A stretch of DNA of 64,000 nt from Bacillota bacterium (GTDB lineage Bacteria > Bacillota > Sulfobacillia > Sulfobacillales > Sulfobacillaceae): NCBI GenBank assembly GCA_026627065.1, contig JAPNUO010000005.1:1-64000 (forward strand), written 5' to 3'. Position 1 is the first letter of the stretch. Each line of letters begins with the position of its first letter. A program made the translations under genes and the position numbers. Positions 23,405 through 32,918 of the stretch are shown here, piece after piece. The notes under the pieces are model-generated. The model was not told where the DNA came from and made no database searches. It saw nothing but the letters and a program-made list of their open reading frames with translations.

Positions 23405-26377
23405 TTATTGCAGAGCCACCAGAGTCACCACTTCCAGCGGGCGGATCGGGACCATCACTCGCTGCTCCACAAGGGGCAGTTCTGCGGGGGCATCATCCGG
23501 ATCTAGCCCCTCGAGCGCGTTCGTGCGGAGGACTCGGCGGATGGGTGGGGGGACGCAGAGCGTGCCGACTCCCCGGCGGTTGGTCAGTTCGACCACGCGA
23601 ATGACATAGCCGTTGCCGTCTTCCGTCGCTTTGATGGCGCTTACAAAGCCGACGTCGCTCTGCCACGAAAACCCGTGGCCGTCAGGCTCAGAGGACCCTT
23701 GGCCCCAGGCGAGAACCGGGGGCGTCCGAAAGGCTTCGGCCACCTTTGCGACATCGCTTTCTGCGTACGCGTGTTCGTGGGGATAGACGGCGAGGAGAAA
23801 TCGGTGCGCCCCCTGGTCGGCTTCGGGATCGGGCGAGGTGGGCGAGCGCAATAGCGTAATGCCCACCGTGTTGTGGCGCAGCGCATGCCCGTAGCGGTCC
23901 TGGTGAAGGAGGGCGACCCCGATGTCTCCCTCCGAGAGATCGACGAACCGGTGGGCGTATACCTCGAACTTGGCCGCATCCCAGGGAGTGGACGGGTGCG
24001 TGGGCCGCGTCTCGATGCCGTAGGGGATGCCTGTTGTGGCGCGGTCGGCGTTGATGGCTAAAGGCCACCACCATTTGAGCCATCGCTCGCGTTCGTGCCA
24101 CTCGACTTGCCATTCGATGCGCAGAAACGGCTCGGCCGCGTCGAGGCGATAGACGCGGGTCAGGTGAGAACGCGAGGTGCGGTGATGCACGGTTGCCCGC
24201 GCAACGAGCGGGCCCGCCGCCAGAATTTGCTGCGATACCCACTGGGGCGCCGGAAGCTCTTGATTCCAGCTCTCGCGATCCACGTCCCAGGCTTGCATGG
24301 CGGCATCGCTCCGCATGGGGCGGTCAGGATACAAGGAAAGACGCGTCGGACCGGCGAGCATGTCCCGTGCGCGCGACTTGAGCCAAAGCTGTTCAAGTTC
24401 CCCGTCGGGGGCGATGACAGCCTTGATCCAAGCGTTCTCGAGGATGATGCGGTCGTCTTGCGTTGTCGCCTCGACGGGAGAGGTCGGCCGGATTTGCGGC
24501 CGAGCGGTGGCGCCAAGGCTCGGCGGTTCCACGGGGCCAAACCAGACAAGCTGGCCGTCGGGCTGCACGCTGTCGGGATAGGCGGCAATCCACGGGTGAT
24601 CTGGAGGCAACGCGATGACTTGGGGATGGGGCGACGATTGGGCGCAAAAGATGAGGGGCCCGCGATAACTGGAAAGCGCCTCTTGCAGGAGGCGTTCCGC
24701 TCCCTCCTTGACGCGCTCCCATCCGTTGAGCACCTCCTCGTACACCACCGACGGCACTGTGCCGGCTAGCACATCGTGAAAGTGAAACAGCGCATGGTGC
24801 TCCCAGAGATCTTTTAACTCTGCCGCAGGGTAGGGGCGAAGCCCCGCCACAGCAGCCTGGCTGGCCGCGATTTCGGCGTCCAATAGCGCGCGTTCGGCGG
24901 CCACTTGTGCCGCCTTAAGACGCGCCTGGGAACTGTAGGTGCCTCGGGTGAGCTCGAAGTAGAGCTCTCCCCGCCATTCGGCAAGGGAGGGACGGCTGGC
25001 CTCGAGGTCTCCCAAGTAGGTGTCGATCGCGCCTTGGCGGACCTGGGGCAGCCCGCCCATGCGTTCGAAGCGTCGGAGGCGTTCGCCCATGGCCAGCGAG
25101 GGCCCGCCGCCGCCGTCACCGTAACCGAAGGTGAGCAGCGCTTCCGACAGGGTGCCCGCATCCCGAAACGCGCGATAGGTGTCCACGAGCTCTTTGGCTT
25201 CCATGTGCCCATCGTAGTTGTGATGGGGGTTGCGGTAATGGACCGTCAGGATGTCCGAGCCGTCGACGCCCATCCACCGGAACACATTGTGCGGCAAGAG
25301 ATTGGTCTCGTTGAGGTTTAGCTTGGGCGTGACAAAGGCGCGAAGGCCGCCGGCGCGAAAGAGCTGAGGGAGGCTGCCGGCAAAGCCAAAACTGTCAGGC
25401 AGCCACCCCACGCGCGACAGTCGGCCAAAATGCTGCCAAAAATAGCGCTGACCGAGCAGCAGCTGGCGCAAGATGGTCTCTCCCGAAGCAAGGTGCACGT
25501 CGCTTTCGACCCACATGCCCCCGACCAAGCGGATGCGCCCGGTTTGGATGAAATGAGAGACCTCCGCGAAGAGCTCGGGATCGTCGTGGCGGAGTTGTTC
25601 CAGGCACCAACCCTGGGTCACGTGAAAGATGGCCTCCGGAAACGCACGGAGATATTGCAGGGCATTGGCCATGGTGCGCCGAAATTTTATCCGCGTCTCC
25701 TCGAAAGTCCACAGCCATGCCGCGTCGAGATGGGAGTACGCCACGGCGAACACGGCGCCGAGGCGAAGCGACCGGTATGGCTCAAGGCGTTCCCAAAGAG
25801 TTTGAGCCAAAAAGGGCACCATTTTTCGCAGGTGTTCGACTGTCTCCGCCTGATCTAGTCGACTGATGACCTCATCGGTCGCCCGCAGGAGGTGTTGCGC
25901 GAGGAGGGCGTCCGTAGCTTCGACCGTGGACAAGAGGGCCTCGAGGTCGTCGGCTAAGCTGACGGTGTCCGCCTGTTCGACGATCACTTCCCAATGTTCG
26001 GCGCTGACGCGGCCCTGGCGGGTGGGGCCGTGATCAAAAACGAGCGTGATTTCCTGGCCGTTCAATTCGGGGAGGGGCCATTCTCCATGATGAGGGTCGA
26101 GGCCCGCCCAGAGCTTTTTGTCCAGATAGAGGAGGGCTTCCACCGACACCGGCAAGCGTAGTCGCGCACGGCACCCAGGCAATACCGGGTGGCGAGGCAA
26201 GCGGCTGGTTAAAATTAGCGGTTCACTGCCCACCGGCACCGTCCGATGCGGCGCCAACGGAGTATTGTCGGGCAAATAGACGACGAGCGGAGATGAAAAG
26301 ATCACAGCCGCCTCCCGCAAAAGCTGCATGCGGTAGGCAACGCGTCGGCGCAAGCGCTCCTCTTCCGAGATGGGCAT
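23405..26377 (-). CDS. Alpha-mannosidase, GH38
   Basis: A 990-residue GH38 retaining alpha-mannosidase. The catalytic domain has 'YSHLDAAWLWTFEET' (zinc-binding His and Asp), 'WLPDSFGFAGSLPQLF' (with the nucleophile Asp) and 'VTPKLNLNETN'. Long C-terminal beta-sandwich domains complete the protein. Zinc-dependent, acting on alpha-mannosides. The start at 26377 (MPISEEERL) is set by AAGGAGG and by the stop of the upstream gene one base before. It is co-transcribed with the beta-propeller glycosidase. No signal peptide, so it is likely cytoplasmic and acts on imported oligosaccharides. Confidence 0.9.
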   Translation of the reverse strand: MPISEEERLRRRVAYRMQLLREAAVIFSSPLVVYLPDNTPLAPHRTVPVGSEPLILTSRLPRHPVLPGCRARLRLPVSVEALLYLDKKLWAGLDPHHGEWPLPELNGQEITLVFDHGPTRQGRVSAEHWEVIVEQADTVSLADDLEALLSTVEATDALLAQHLLRATDEVISRLDQAETVEHLRKMVPFLAQTLWERLEPYRSLRLGAVFAVAYSHLDAAWLWTFEETRIKFRRTMANALQYLRAFPEAIFHVTQGWCLEQLRHDDPELFAEVSHFIQTGRIRLVGGMWVESDVHLASGETILRQLLLGQRYFWQHFGRLSRVGWLPDSFGFAGSLPQLFRAGGLRAFVTPKLNLNETNLLPHNVFRWMGVDGSDILTVHYRNPHHNYDGHMEAKELVDTYRAFRDAGTLSEALLTFGYGDGGGGPSLAMGERLRRFERMGGLPQVRQGAIDTYLGDLEASRPSLAEWRGELYFELTRGTYSSQARLKAAQVAAERALLDAEIAASQAAVAGLRPYPAAELKDLWEHHALFHFHDVLAGTVPSVVYEEVLNGWERVKEGAERLLQEALSSYRGPLIFCAQSSPHPQVIALPPDHPWIAAYPDSVQPDGQLVWFGPVEPPSLGATARPQIRPTSPVEATTQDDRIILENAWIKAVIAPDGELEQLWLKSRARDMLAGPTRLSLYPDRPMRSDAAMQAWDVDRESWNQELPAPQWVSQQILAAGPLVARATVHHRTSRSHLTRVYRLDAAEPFLRIEWQVEWHERERWLKWWWPLAINADRATTGIPYGIETRPTHPSTPWDAAKFEVYAHRFVDLSEGDIGVALLHQDRYGHALRHNTVGITLLRSPTSPDPEADQGAHRFLLAVYPHEHAYAESDVAKVAEAFRTPPVLAWGQGSSEPDGHGFSWQSDVGFVSAIKATEDGNGYVIRVVELTNRRGVGTLCVPPPIRRVLRTNALEGLDPDDAPAELPLVEQRVMVPIRPLEVVTLVALQ

Positions 26378-26378
26378 G

Positions 26379-27371
26379 CTACTTCCTCCTTGTGGCCGCC
26401 TGCGGCACCATGCTGACGGAGAGGCTGTGCGATCCGTCGGCCTCCGCGATTTCATAATAAAAGTACCAGTGACCGTGCAACTCCGCATAGTCTACGTACC
26501 TGAACGCACCTGGCCCGTACGGCGACTCAAGCAGAGGACGCTCAGGGGTCAACCGCTGGACGTGCAGGAGATCAGTGGTCACGGCGAGGCCCGTGACCTC
26601 CTCAAAGTTTTGCTGAACGCTTTCTCCCCCATCGTAAAACAGCAGGAAGCCCGGGGGAACGGGCAGCGCCGTGGTCACGCGGGCCGTGTACTGATCCCAT
26701 CCTTGCTCTTGGGGCTGCAGGGCCATTCCTAGCCAGGCAAAGCGGCGTCCGTCGGAGCTAAAGGCAAGACCGGTGCCGGAACGGATCAGGCCGCTGGTAT
26801 ACACGTCTTGAGAGGCGTGAAGCTCCGCATCGGAAAGCGCCTTGGCATGCGGAAGGCGTTCGGCCACCGATGCGTACATCATAAGGCCGCCAAAGGCGGG
26901 GACGATCACGGGATCTTTGACCGCTTCCAGATGGAGGGCGTCGCTGGTCAACACCGTCAGACGTTGATTGGGATTGAAGCCGTCCGGCCGTGCCGCTTCC
27001 AACACATCGATGCGCCAGCGGTTGGTTCGGCCATCGACGTAACTGACATAAAGCAAGTAGGTGTCTTCCACTCTCGTTAGGGCAAAGCGCTCCATGGACG
27101 GGGAGTCGAGCTGGTCCTGGGTAATAGCCCAAATGTCCTCAAAGGTGATGCCATCCTGACTTCGGGCGATGCGCGCTTCGTAGCCGCGCCCTTGCCCGCG
27201 GGGACGCCGGAATCGGTAAGTAAGATAGAGGGTGTCGCCCTCTTGGAAGAGGCTTGGGGCGCCGACCCAGTGGCCCGCCCCTGGCTCGGCGGGGCGGCGG
27301 ATAACCGTGCGCTCGGCCAAGTTCCAAGGGCACAGCGGATGGTTGAGGTAACCTAGGTTCACGAATCTCAT
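26379..27371 (-). CDS. five-bladed beta-propeller glycosidase (GH43/GH130-like)
   Basis: A 330-residue protein with the pattern of a five-bladed beta-propeller glycosidase or glycoside phosphorylase: 'GAPSLFQEGDTLYLTYRFRR', 'IARSQDGITFE', 'KDPVIVP', 'LLFYDGG'. Enzymes of this kind act on mannosides (GH130) or arabinosides/xylosides (GH43), and the partner GH38 mannosidase one base downstream favours a mannoside. I cannot settle the family. GGGAGG is only 1-2 nt from ATG 27371, so an in-frame GTG at 27362 could be the true start. Confidence 0.6.
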   Translation of the reverse strand: MRFVNLGYLNHPLCPWNLAERTVIRRPAEPGAGHWVGAPSLFQEGDTLYLTYRFRRPRGQGRGYEARIARSQDGITFEDIWAITQDQLDSPSMERFALTRVEDTYLLYVSYVDGRTNRWRIDVLEAARPDGFNPNQRLTVLTSDALHLEAVKDPVIVPAFGGLMMYASVAERLPHAKALSDAELHASQDVYTSGLIRSGTGLAFSSDGRRFAWLGMALQPQEQGWDQYTARVTTALPVPPGFLLFYDGGESVQQNFEEVTGLAVTTDLLHVQRLTPERPLLESPYGPGAFRYVDYAELHGHWYFYYEIAEADGSHSLSVSMVPQAATRRK

Positions 27372-27386
27372 TCCTCCCTGACTTCA

Positions 27387-27403
27387 TTTTCTTTAAAAGA
27401 AAA
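27387..27403. promoter_or_regulatory. perfect inverted repeat before the mannosidase operon
   Basis: TTTTCTTT-A-AAAGAAAA is a perfect 8-bp inverted repeat just upstream of the minus-strand operon start. Its position, 16 nt before the start codon, suits an operator. Confidence 0.4.
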
Positions 27404-27620
27404 GTAATTTGAAATGACTGTACCATTTTCCGCCAAGAGCGCGCAACCTGTAGACGAGATTTGCACTGTTGCGCCTCTAGGAATTTTTCGCGCAGCCACC
27501 GCCGAAGTTTCGCGAAGCGTGTCGAGGAATCGCGAGTGAAAACGCTACAGCCCGCAAAGAGATGGGCGATAGAATGTTTCTAAAGGAAGAAACTGTCGAG
27601 AGACATCCTGAGTAATCTGG
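27404..27620. other. divergent regulatory region
   Basis: The space between the divergent mannosidase and transporter operons has no gene. It contains TGAAAACGCTACA at 27537, which partly resembles a catabolite (cre) site but misses the last conserved bases. Confidence 0.35.
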
Positions 27621-27662
27621 CAATATTGACAACGTGTTATAAACTATATTAGTATATTAATT
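27621..27662 (+). promoter_or_regulatory. Promoter/operator of the ABC transporter
   Basis: TTGACA (27626-27631) and TAGTAT (27650-27655) are 18 bp apart. Bases 27636-27662 are identical to 13006-13032 at the sulfo-sugar operon, and CAATATTGAC (27621-27630) is also shared. This implies that import and catabolism are controlled together. Confidence 0.65.
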
Positions 27663-27722
27663 GCGTGTTGGATCAATTTGGTCGCGTCGATCCTGAACGT
27701 AAATGAGATGGGAGGTCTGACA

Positions 27723-29234
27723 ATGCCAAGTAAGGTACTGCTGGCCATGGCCCCGGCGCTTTTGATGTCTGGATTGCTTGCCAGCGGGACTGCGCCTCAC
27801 CAACGGGCGGCTGCATCATCCGGCAAAAAGATTGTGATTACGCTGTTGACGCCCAACTATTATCCGAGTACCAAAAAGAATCCCAGAGTGGGGGCTCCCG
27901 TCGGCCAAGTCGATATTAAGTACATTATTGCCGATTATGAAAAACTACATCCCAACGTGGTCATCGACGACATTACCCCGCCTCCGTGGAGCGCGCTGAG
28001 CTCATGGGTGGCGAGCCATGCGGCCGACAATACCCTGCCCGACATTCTGGAAAATGGGCCGGGTTACTTTACCACGACGGAGGATCCGTCGGAACTGGTG
28101 AACCTTGCTCCTTATTTAAAGCAGAAGAATCCGTATGATCCTTCTAAACCGACCTGGGCGGACACCTTTATCCCCGGGCTTTTGGACGAGGCCAATGCGA
28201 ATTTGCCTGGGGAATACGTGGTGGCGACCGACTGGTACATCATTCATGCGCTCTGGTACAACGCCACCCTGTTGAATAAGCTGCACTTGTCGCCGCCTCA
28301 GACCGTGGCTCAACTCTTGAGCGACCTCAAGGTCATCAAGGCGAAGGATCCATCGATTGTTCCCATTGAAGGTCAAAATGGCTACTTTACCTTGCCGATG
28401 GACGGCACGGACGCGCCTTGGTGGGACAACGTGTTGTATCCCCTTTACAAGAAGATTACACCGTCTGGCGGCTACTCCATTTCAGAGGCAGGCCTGGCCT
28501 GGGCCTATAAGGACGGCATGTTGACATACAACAATCCGCGGGTCAAGTGGCTGGTCGACACGCTGTTCAACGATTTCTTGCCGTATACGGTGTCGCGGCA
28601 GGAGCTGGCGTCGGCTCAAGAGGCCAGTTCCAGCGATGCCCCCAACGACCCCTTTAACCAATTTGTCCGCGGACAGATCGCCTTCATGCCGGGGGCTGGC
28701 TATTTGACGGAAGAGTTTTACGGCGCCAATGCGGTGCATCCGTCGTTCAAAGTCGGCGTCGAACGCTTGCCGGTGCTCACCAAGGCGACCACCCCTTACG
28801 CCAATCCGTCCGAGCAGGGATCGGGTGCGTCTTCGGGCGTGCCCTATTCTATCACGCAAGAGGCGGTGCGGCAGCACGTGGTCAAGTGGGCGGTCAACTT
28901 CTTGCAGTATTTGACTGCCCCGAAGAATGATCAGGAGCTTGTCAACAACGGCTTTCGCTTTATTCCCGGAGTGATCGGCGCCCATCCCAACAAAAACTCG
29001 CTGGCCTACGGACTGGCCACGTCCGGGCCGGTTGTCTGGAACAAGTATCCTGCTGAGGCGCCGCTGAATCCGTTGCAGGATCCCAGCATGAACGCGGAAA
29101 ACAAGAGCCTGTGGTCCTACTTTGCCTTGGGCGAGCAGAGTTACCAGACGGTGGCCAATGAGGTGGACCAGAACCTCCTGAGCTGGGCAAACCAGGTGAT
29201 TTCCGAGGACCATCTGGCCAATCCCTTTAAGTAA
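27723..29234 (+). CDS. ABC sugar transporter, extracellular solute-binding protein
   Basis: A 503-residue family 1 solute-binding protein that would capture an oligosaccharide outside the membrane. It starts with a Sec-type signal (MPSKVLLAMAPALLMSGLLASG) but has no lipobox cysteine, which is unusual for a Gram-positive binding protein. The mature part has the expected two-lobe pattern ('YEKLHPNVVIDDI', 'LPDILENGPGYF', 'TDWYIIHALWYNATLLNKL', 'FNQFVRGQIAFMPGAGYL'). ATG 27723 follows GGGAGGT. It heads a three-gene importer operon. The ligand is unknown; the shared operator with the sulfo-sugar operon hints at a related sugar. Confidence 0.82.
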   Translation: MPSKVLLAMAPALLMSGLLASGTAPHQRAAASSGKKIVITLLTPNYYPSTKKNPRVGAPVGQVDIKYIIADYEKLHPNVVIDDITPPPWSALSSWVASHAADNTLPDILENGPGYFTTTEDPSELVNLAPYLKQKNPYDPSKPTWADTFIPGLLDEANANLPGEYVVATDWYIIHALWYNATLLNKLHLSPPQTVAQLLSDLKVIKAKDPSIVPIEGQNGYFTLPMDGTDAPWWDNVLYPLYKKITPSGGYSISEAGLAWAYKDGMLTYNNPRVKWLVDTLFNDFLPYTVSRQELASAQEASSSDAPNDPFNQFVRGQIAFMPGAGYLTEEFYGANAVHPSFKVGVERLPVLTKATTPYANPSEQGSGASSGVPYSITQEAVRQHVVKWAVNFLQYLTAPKNDQELVNNGFRFIPGVIGAHPNKNSLAYGLATSGPVVWNKYPAEAPLNPLQDPSMNAENKSLWSYFALGEQSYQTVANEVDQNLLSWANQVISEDHLANPFK

Positions 29235-29329
29235 TCGTGACGCTGTGTGGCCGAGGAGCGGGAGTGGGAGAGGAATCTCTCCCACTCTCAAATTGGCAAG
29301 TGGGTTGAACGGTAGAGGAGCGAAACGAG

Positions 29330-30268
29330 ATGGCGCAAGAGGCCGCGTATTCGGCACCGCCCGCCAAGAGCCGCAAGCGAAGCAATCGGCAGCCGCTCTG
29401 GTTAATTTACCTTTTCATTTTTCCGGCAATCGCCCTGGCTCTGGTGTTCGACTATTATCCTGCGATTTCCGGCTTGTACCTTTCGACCACCAACACCATG
29501 GAGGTGGGCATTCCCGCCCATTGGATCGGGCTGGCCAATTACGTCAGCCTTTTCACCAACCCCATCTTTTTGGCGTCGCTCTGGCACATGGCGGTCTTGG
29601 CGGCCATTGGGATTGCCATCGGCACGGTGGTGCCATTCTTGGTGGCGGAAATGATCTTTAACTTAGGGAGTGCCCGTTGGCGCTACGCGTACCGGGTGAT
29701 TTTTCTGTTGAAAATGTTGATTCCCGGGATGGTGGTCGTGGAAGTGTGGGGGATCATTTTGGCCACCAACGGAGTGCTGGATCACTTGTTTAAATGGGTG
29801 GGCCTGCCCTGGAGTCACATCGGCTGGCTGGTCGACCCCCATACCGCCTTGGCGGCGGTCGCCTTTATCGGATTTCCTTGGGTGGCCGGCATCGGCATCT
29901 TAATCTATTACGCGGGTTTAGTGGGCGTCAACCCGGAAATTTGGGACGCCGCCAGCGTGGACGGATCCCGGGGATTTCATCGCATGCGCACCATTGACCT
30001 CCCGCTCGTCATGGGCCAGGTCAAATTGACCATCATCTTAAGTGCAATTGGGTCCTTTCAAGGGTACTTTGCGCAGTTCCTCTTGACTCAAGGGGGGCCG
30101 GGTTTTGCCACTATGGTGCCTGGCTATTACATGTACCTCAATGCCTTCCAGTACGGACAGATGGGCATGGCAAGCGCCATCGGCGTGTTTCTCTTCCTCG
30201 TGATTTTGGCGCTGACCATCGTGAACATGAAGTTCGTCCGATCCAGTCAGGATTACGCAGTCGAATGA
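29330..30268 (+). CDS. ABC sugar transporter permease (MalF type)
   Basis: A 312-residue inner-membrane permease with about six transmembrane helices. The first is 'LIYLFIFPAIALALVF'. The coupling motif for the ATPase (EAA loop) is 'WDAASVDGSRGFHRMRTIDLPL'. It pairs with the permease at 30285 to form the channel of the sugar importer. No ATPase gene is in the operon; such CUT1 systems often use a shared MsmX-like ATPase encoded elsewhere. Confidence 0.88.
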   Translation: MAQEAAYSAPPAKSRKRSNRQPLWLIYLFIFPAIALALVFDYYPAISGLYLSTTNTMEVGIPAHWIGLANYVSLFTNPIFLASLWHMAVLAAIGIAIGTVVPFLVAEMIFNLGSARWRYAYRVIFLLKMLIPGMVVVEVWGIILATNGVLDHLFKWVGLPWSHIGWLVDPHTALAAVAFIGFPWVAGIGILIYYAGLVGVNPEIWDAASVDGSRGFHRMRTIDLPLVMGQVKLTIILSAIGSFQGYFAQFLLTQGGPGFATMVPGYYMYLNAFQYGQMGMASAIGVFLFLVILALTIVNMKFVRSSQDYAVE

Positions 30269-30284
30269 GAGCGGGGTATAGCGC

Positions 30285-31181
30285 GTGAGTTTATGGCCAG
30301 CAAAAGTGGCTGACGTTAAGACGGCCGGTGTCACCGTTCGAACAACCACGCGGGAAGTTGCAGGGGTACGGCCGCACGTGAAGTGGCTGGTGCATACCGG
30401 GCTCCTCATCCTGGCTTTCTTAGAGTTTTATCCCATGATCCTGGCTCTCTTGATGTCCTTTAAGACCAATACCCAGTACGTTCTGCATCCGTACAGTTTG
30501 ACGTTTCCCCTTCATTTTTCGAATTACGTCGAAGCCTTTCGAGTCATTTGGCGGTATATGCTCAACAGCGTGGCGGTGGTCTCGATGTCACTGGTGGGGA
30601 CCCTCACGGTTTCGACCTTGGGAGGGTTTGCCCTAGGCCGCTATCGCTTTCCAGGCCGCGAAGTGTTGTATTACATGCTGATTGCCCTCATGATGGTGCC
30701 GGGCGTGCTGACCATGGTGCCGCAATTTGTGCTGATCAGCCATTTTCACATGGTGAACACCTGGTGGGGGCTCGTCTTCCCGTATATCGCGGGCGGCGAA
30801 ATCTTTTCCATCTTCTTGCTGCGCCAGTTTATGATGGGGCTCTCGCAGGAGCTCTTCGATGCGGCCCAAGTCGACGGGGCCACCATGTGGCAGGAATTCT
30901 GGAACATTGCCCTGCCGTCCGTGCGGCCGATCATCGCCGTGATTGCTGTCAATCACATCGTAGGATGGTGGAACGACCTCATTTGGCCCAGCATCGTGCT
31001 CACGAATCCCAAGTGGATGACCCTCATGCCAGGACTGTACAGCTTTACGGGGCAGTATGAGACCAACATTGGGCCGTTGATGGCCGGTTACGTCATCGGG
31101 AGCATTCCGCTGGTCATCATGTTTCTCTTTACCAGCCGGATGTTTGTCGAAGGGATGAATTCGGGGGCCTTTAAGCTCTGA
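30285..31181 (+). CDS. ABC sugar transporter permease (MalG type)
   Basis: A 298-residue permease, partner of the preceding gene. It starts at GTG 30285 and has an N-terminal extension before the first helix ('LLILAFLEFYPMILALLMSF'). The EAA loop is 'LFDAAQVDGATMWQEFWNIALP'-like, and the C-terminus 'RMFVEGMNSGAFKL' resembles the G-type subunits that end with an ATPase-contact tail. It is the last transporter gene before the sulfatase. Confidence 0.88.
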   Translation: MSLWPAKVADVKTAGVTVRTTTREVAGVRPHVKWLVHTGLLILAFLEFYPMILALLMSFKTNTQYVLHPYSLTFPLHFSNYVEAFRVIWRYMLNSVAVVSMSLVGTLTVSTLGGFALGRYRFPGREVLYYMLIALMMVPGVLTMVPQFVLISHFHMVNTWWGLVFPYIAGGEIFSIFLLRQFMMGLSQELFDAAQVDGATMWQEFWNIALPSVRPIIAVIAVNHIVGWWNDLIWPSIVLTNPKWMTLMPGLYSFTGQYETNIGPLMAGYVIGSIPLVIMFLFTSRMFVEGMNSGAFKL

Positions 31182-31252
31182 GGCGCCGATGGTGGAAGCA
31201 AGTCACCTGTGTTGCGCGCGGGTGGCAATCACCGTACCGGGGGGATATCGAT

Positions 31253-32659
31253 ATGAGACCGAATCTCCTGTTAATCCTCACCGATCAGCAACGGGCGGAC
31301 ACCATTGCTGCTCGAAGCGCCAACGCCTTCTTGCAAACGCCGCACCTTGATCGGCTGGCGGCGGAAGGGGTGTGGTTCGACGCCATGTATTCGGAAATGC
31401 CGGAGTGTGTGCCGGCGCGTAGCATGATTTTAACGGGACGCTACGGACACCAGACAGGGGTGATGGGCAACCGACAGCGCTTGGGCTCCGATGTCGAGAC
31501 ATTCGTCCATCGTCTCAAACAACAGGGCTACTACACCCAGGCCATTGGCAAGATGCATTTTAACCCCGTGCGTGAGCCGCACGGATTTGATCGGCTGTTG
31601 CTGGCGGAAGAGTTGCCGGGGACGCGCGACGAGGATGACTACCTGGGATTTCTCAATAGCGTCGGGTACGGCTACGTGCGGGAGCCGCACGGCATCCGCC
31701 ACGAGTATTATTACATCCCCCAAGTCTCCCAGGTGCCCGATGCCTATCATTCGACGACCTGGATAGGGGACCGCACGGTGGAGTTTATCCAGCACCCACC
31801 TGCGCGCCCGTGGTTTCTCTACACCTCGTTCATTAAACCCCATCCGCCCTTTGAGCCGACAATCCCCTTCCTTTCCCGCTACGATCCCGACGAACTGCCG
31901 TTGCCGGTCGGATGGGAAGGGACGGTGGGGCCGAGATTCGAGTTGCTGGAAGCGCAAGATTACATGAAGTGGACCGACCGCGTGGACGACAACCTGGTGC
32001 GCCTCATCAAGGCCGCGTACTACGCCTGCATTACCCAGATTGACGTGCAAATAGGCCGCATCCTCGACGCCCTCGAACGCACGCGGCAGCGATCTCAGAC
32101 CGTGGTCGTCTTTTCCTCCGATCATGGCGAGTTGTTGGGGGACCACCGTCATTTCGGCAAACGCGCCTTTTATGCCGGCTCTTGCCGAGTGCCCCTGATC
32201 CTTTCCTGGCCTGGGATGCTGCCAGAGAACGCGGTGCGGAAGGAGATCGTGGGCCACCAAGATTTTCACGACTTTTTCCTCGACGCCGCGGGGGTGGCTT
32301 CAAGTGCTTTGCGCGGATGGGCGGAGGGCACGCGACGGGAGGGACGGCAGTACCTCTTTGGGGAGCTGTTTGAAGGCGAAAGCGCACTTTATATGGCGGC
32401 CTCTTGGGACTGGAAGTATCAGTACAGCCCCAACGGAGGGACTGAACATTTGATGAACCTTGCAGAGGACCCGTCGGAACTGCGCGACTTCAGCCGCGAA
32501 CGGCAGGACGTGAGGAATGCAATGCGGCGGGCGTTAGTGGACTTTTTCCGAGAGGACGGCTATGTCGAGGCGCTGAACGACGCCCAAGACGACCTCAAGG
32601 TGATTCCCCGTACGCCAATAAAATGGCCGCGAAACCGGCAGTTTGCCCGCTGGTCATAA
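31253..32659 (+). CDS. Cys-type sulfatase
   Basis: A 468-residue sulfatase. The metal-binding N-terminus is 'LLLILTDQQRADT', the active-site loop is 'ECVPARSMILTG' with the formylglycine cysteine at Cys52 in C-x-P-x-R, and the C-terminal metal motif is 'SSDHGELLGDH'. It hydrolyses a sulfate ester from a sugar or aryl substrate. Cys52 must be oxidised to formylglycine by a maturase (FGE or anSME), which is not in the window. No signal peptide is seen, so it is probably cytoplasmic and desulfates imported sugars. It follows the transporter operon by 71 nt. Confidence 0.88.
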   Translation: MRPNLLLILTDQQRADTIAARSANAFLQTPHLDRLAAEGVWFDAMYSEMPECVPARSMILTGRYGHQTGVMGNRQRLGSDVETFVHRLKQQGYYTQAIGKMHFNPVREPHGFDRLLLAEELPGTRDEDDYLGFLNSVGYGYVREPHGIRHEYYYIPQVSQVPDAYHSTTWIGDRTVEFIQHPPARPWFLYTSFIKPHPPFEPTIPFLSRYDPDELPLPVGWEGTVGPRFELLEAQDYMKWTDRVDDNLVRLIKAAYYACITQIDVQIGRILDALERTRQRSQTVVVFSSDHGELLGDHRHFGKRAFYAGSCRVPLILSWPGMLPENAVRKEIVGHQDFHDFFLDAAGVASSALRGWAEGTRREGRQYLFGELFEGESALYMAASWDWKYQYSPNGGTEHLMNLAEDPSELRDFSRERQDVRNAMRRALVDFFREDGYVEALNDAQDDLKVIPRTPIKWPRNRQFARWS

Positions 32660-32918
32660 GGGCGTTTACCGCGAGAAGGCGCGCTTGCGCGGGACTCAGG
32701 CGGCGAGGGAGGTGAGGGCATGCAGCGCAATCAGCGAGAGAAGACGGCATCTTCGTGAAAGGTGCGCGATGGCGACCTCGTGACAAAGGGGATTCGCACC
32801 ATGCGCTTCCCCCAGGGTTTTGGGCCGCACGATTCACGGAAGATGGCGCACAGCAATGCAACATCCATGAGAACCGATTATGCGTCGATACGGTAGCATG
32901 AGGAGGTTTTGAAAATCT
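32660..32918. other. intergenic stretch before the Ig-like secreted protein
   Basis: About 260 nt without a gene. A good AGGAGG site (32901-32906) precedes the ATG at 32919 with a longer than usual 12-nt spacing. No clear promoter or terminator is visible. Confidence 0.35.

Noticed and set aside
27535..27550. CcpA catabolite-responsive (cre) site
   Set aside because: TGAAAACGCTACA resembles the consensus but fails at its last two positions; too weak to list as a feature.
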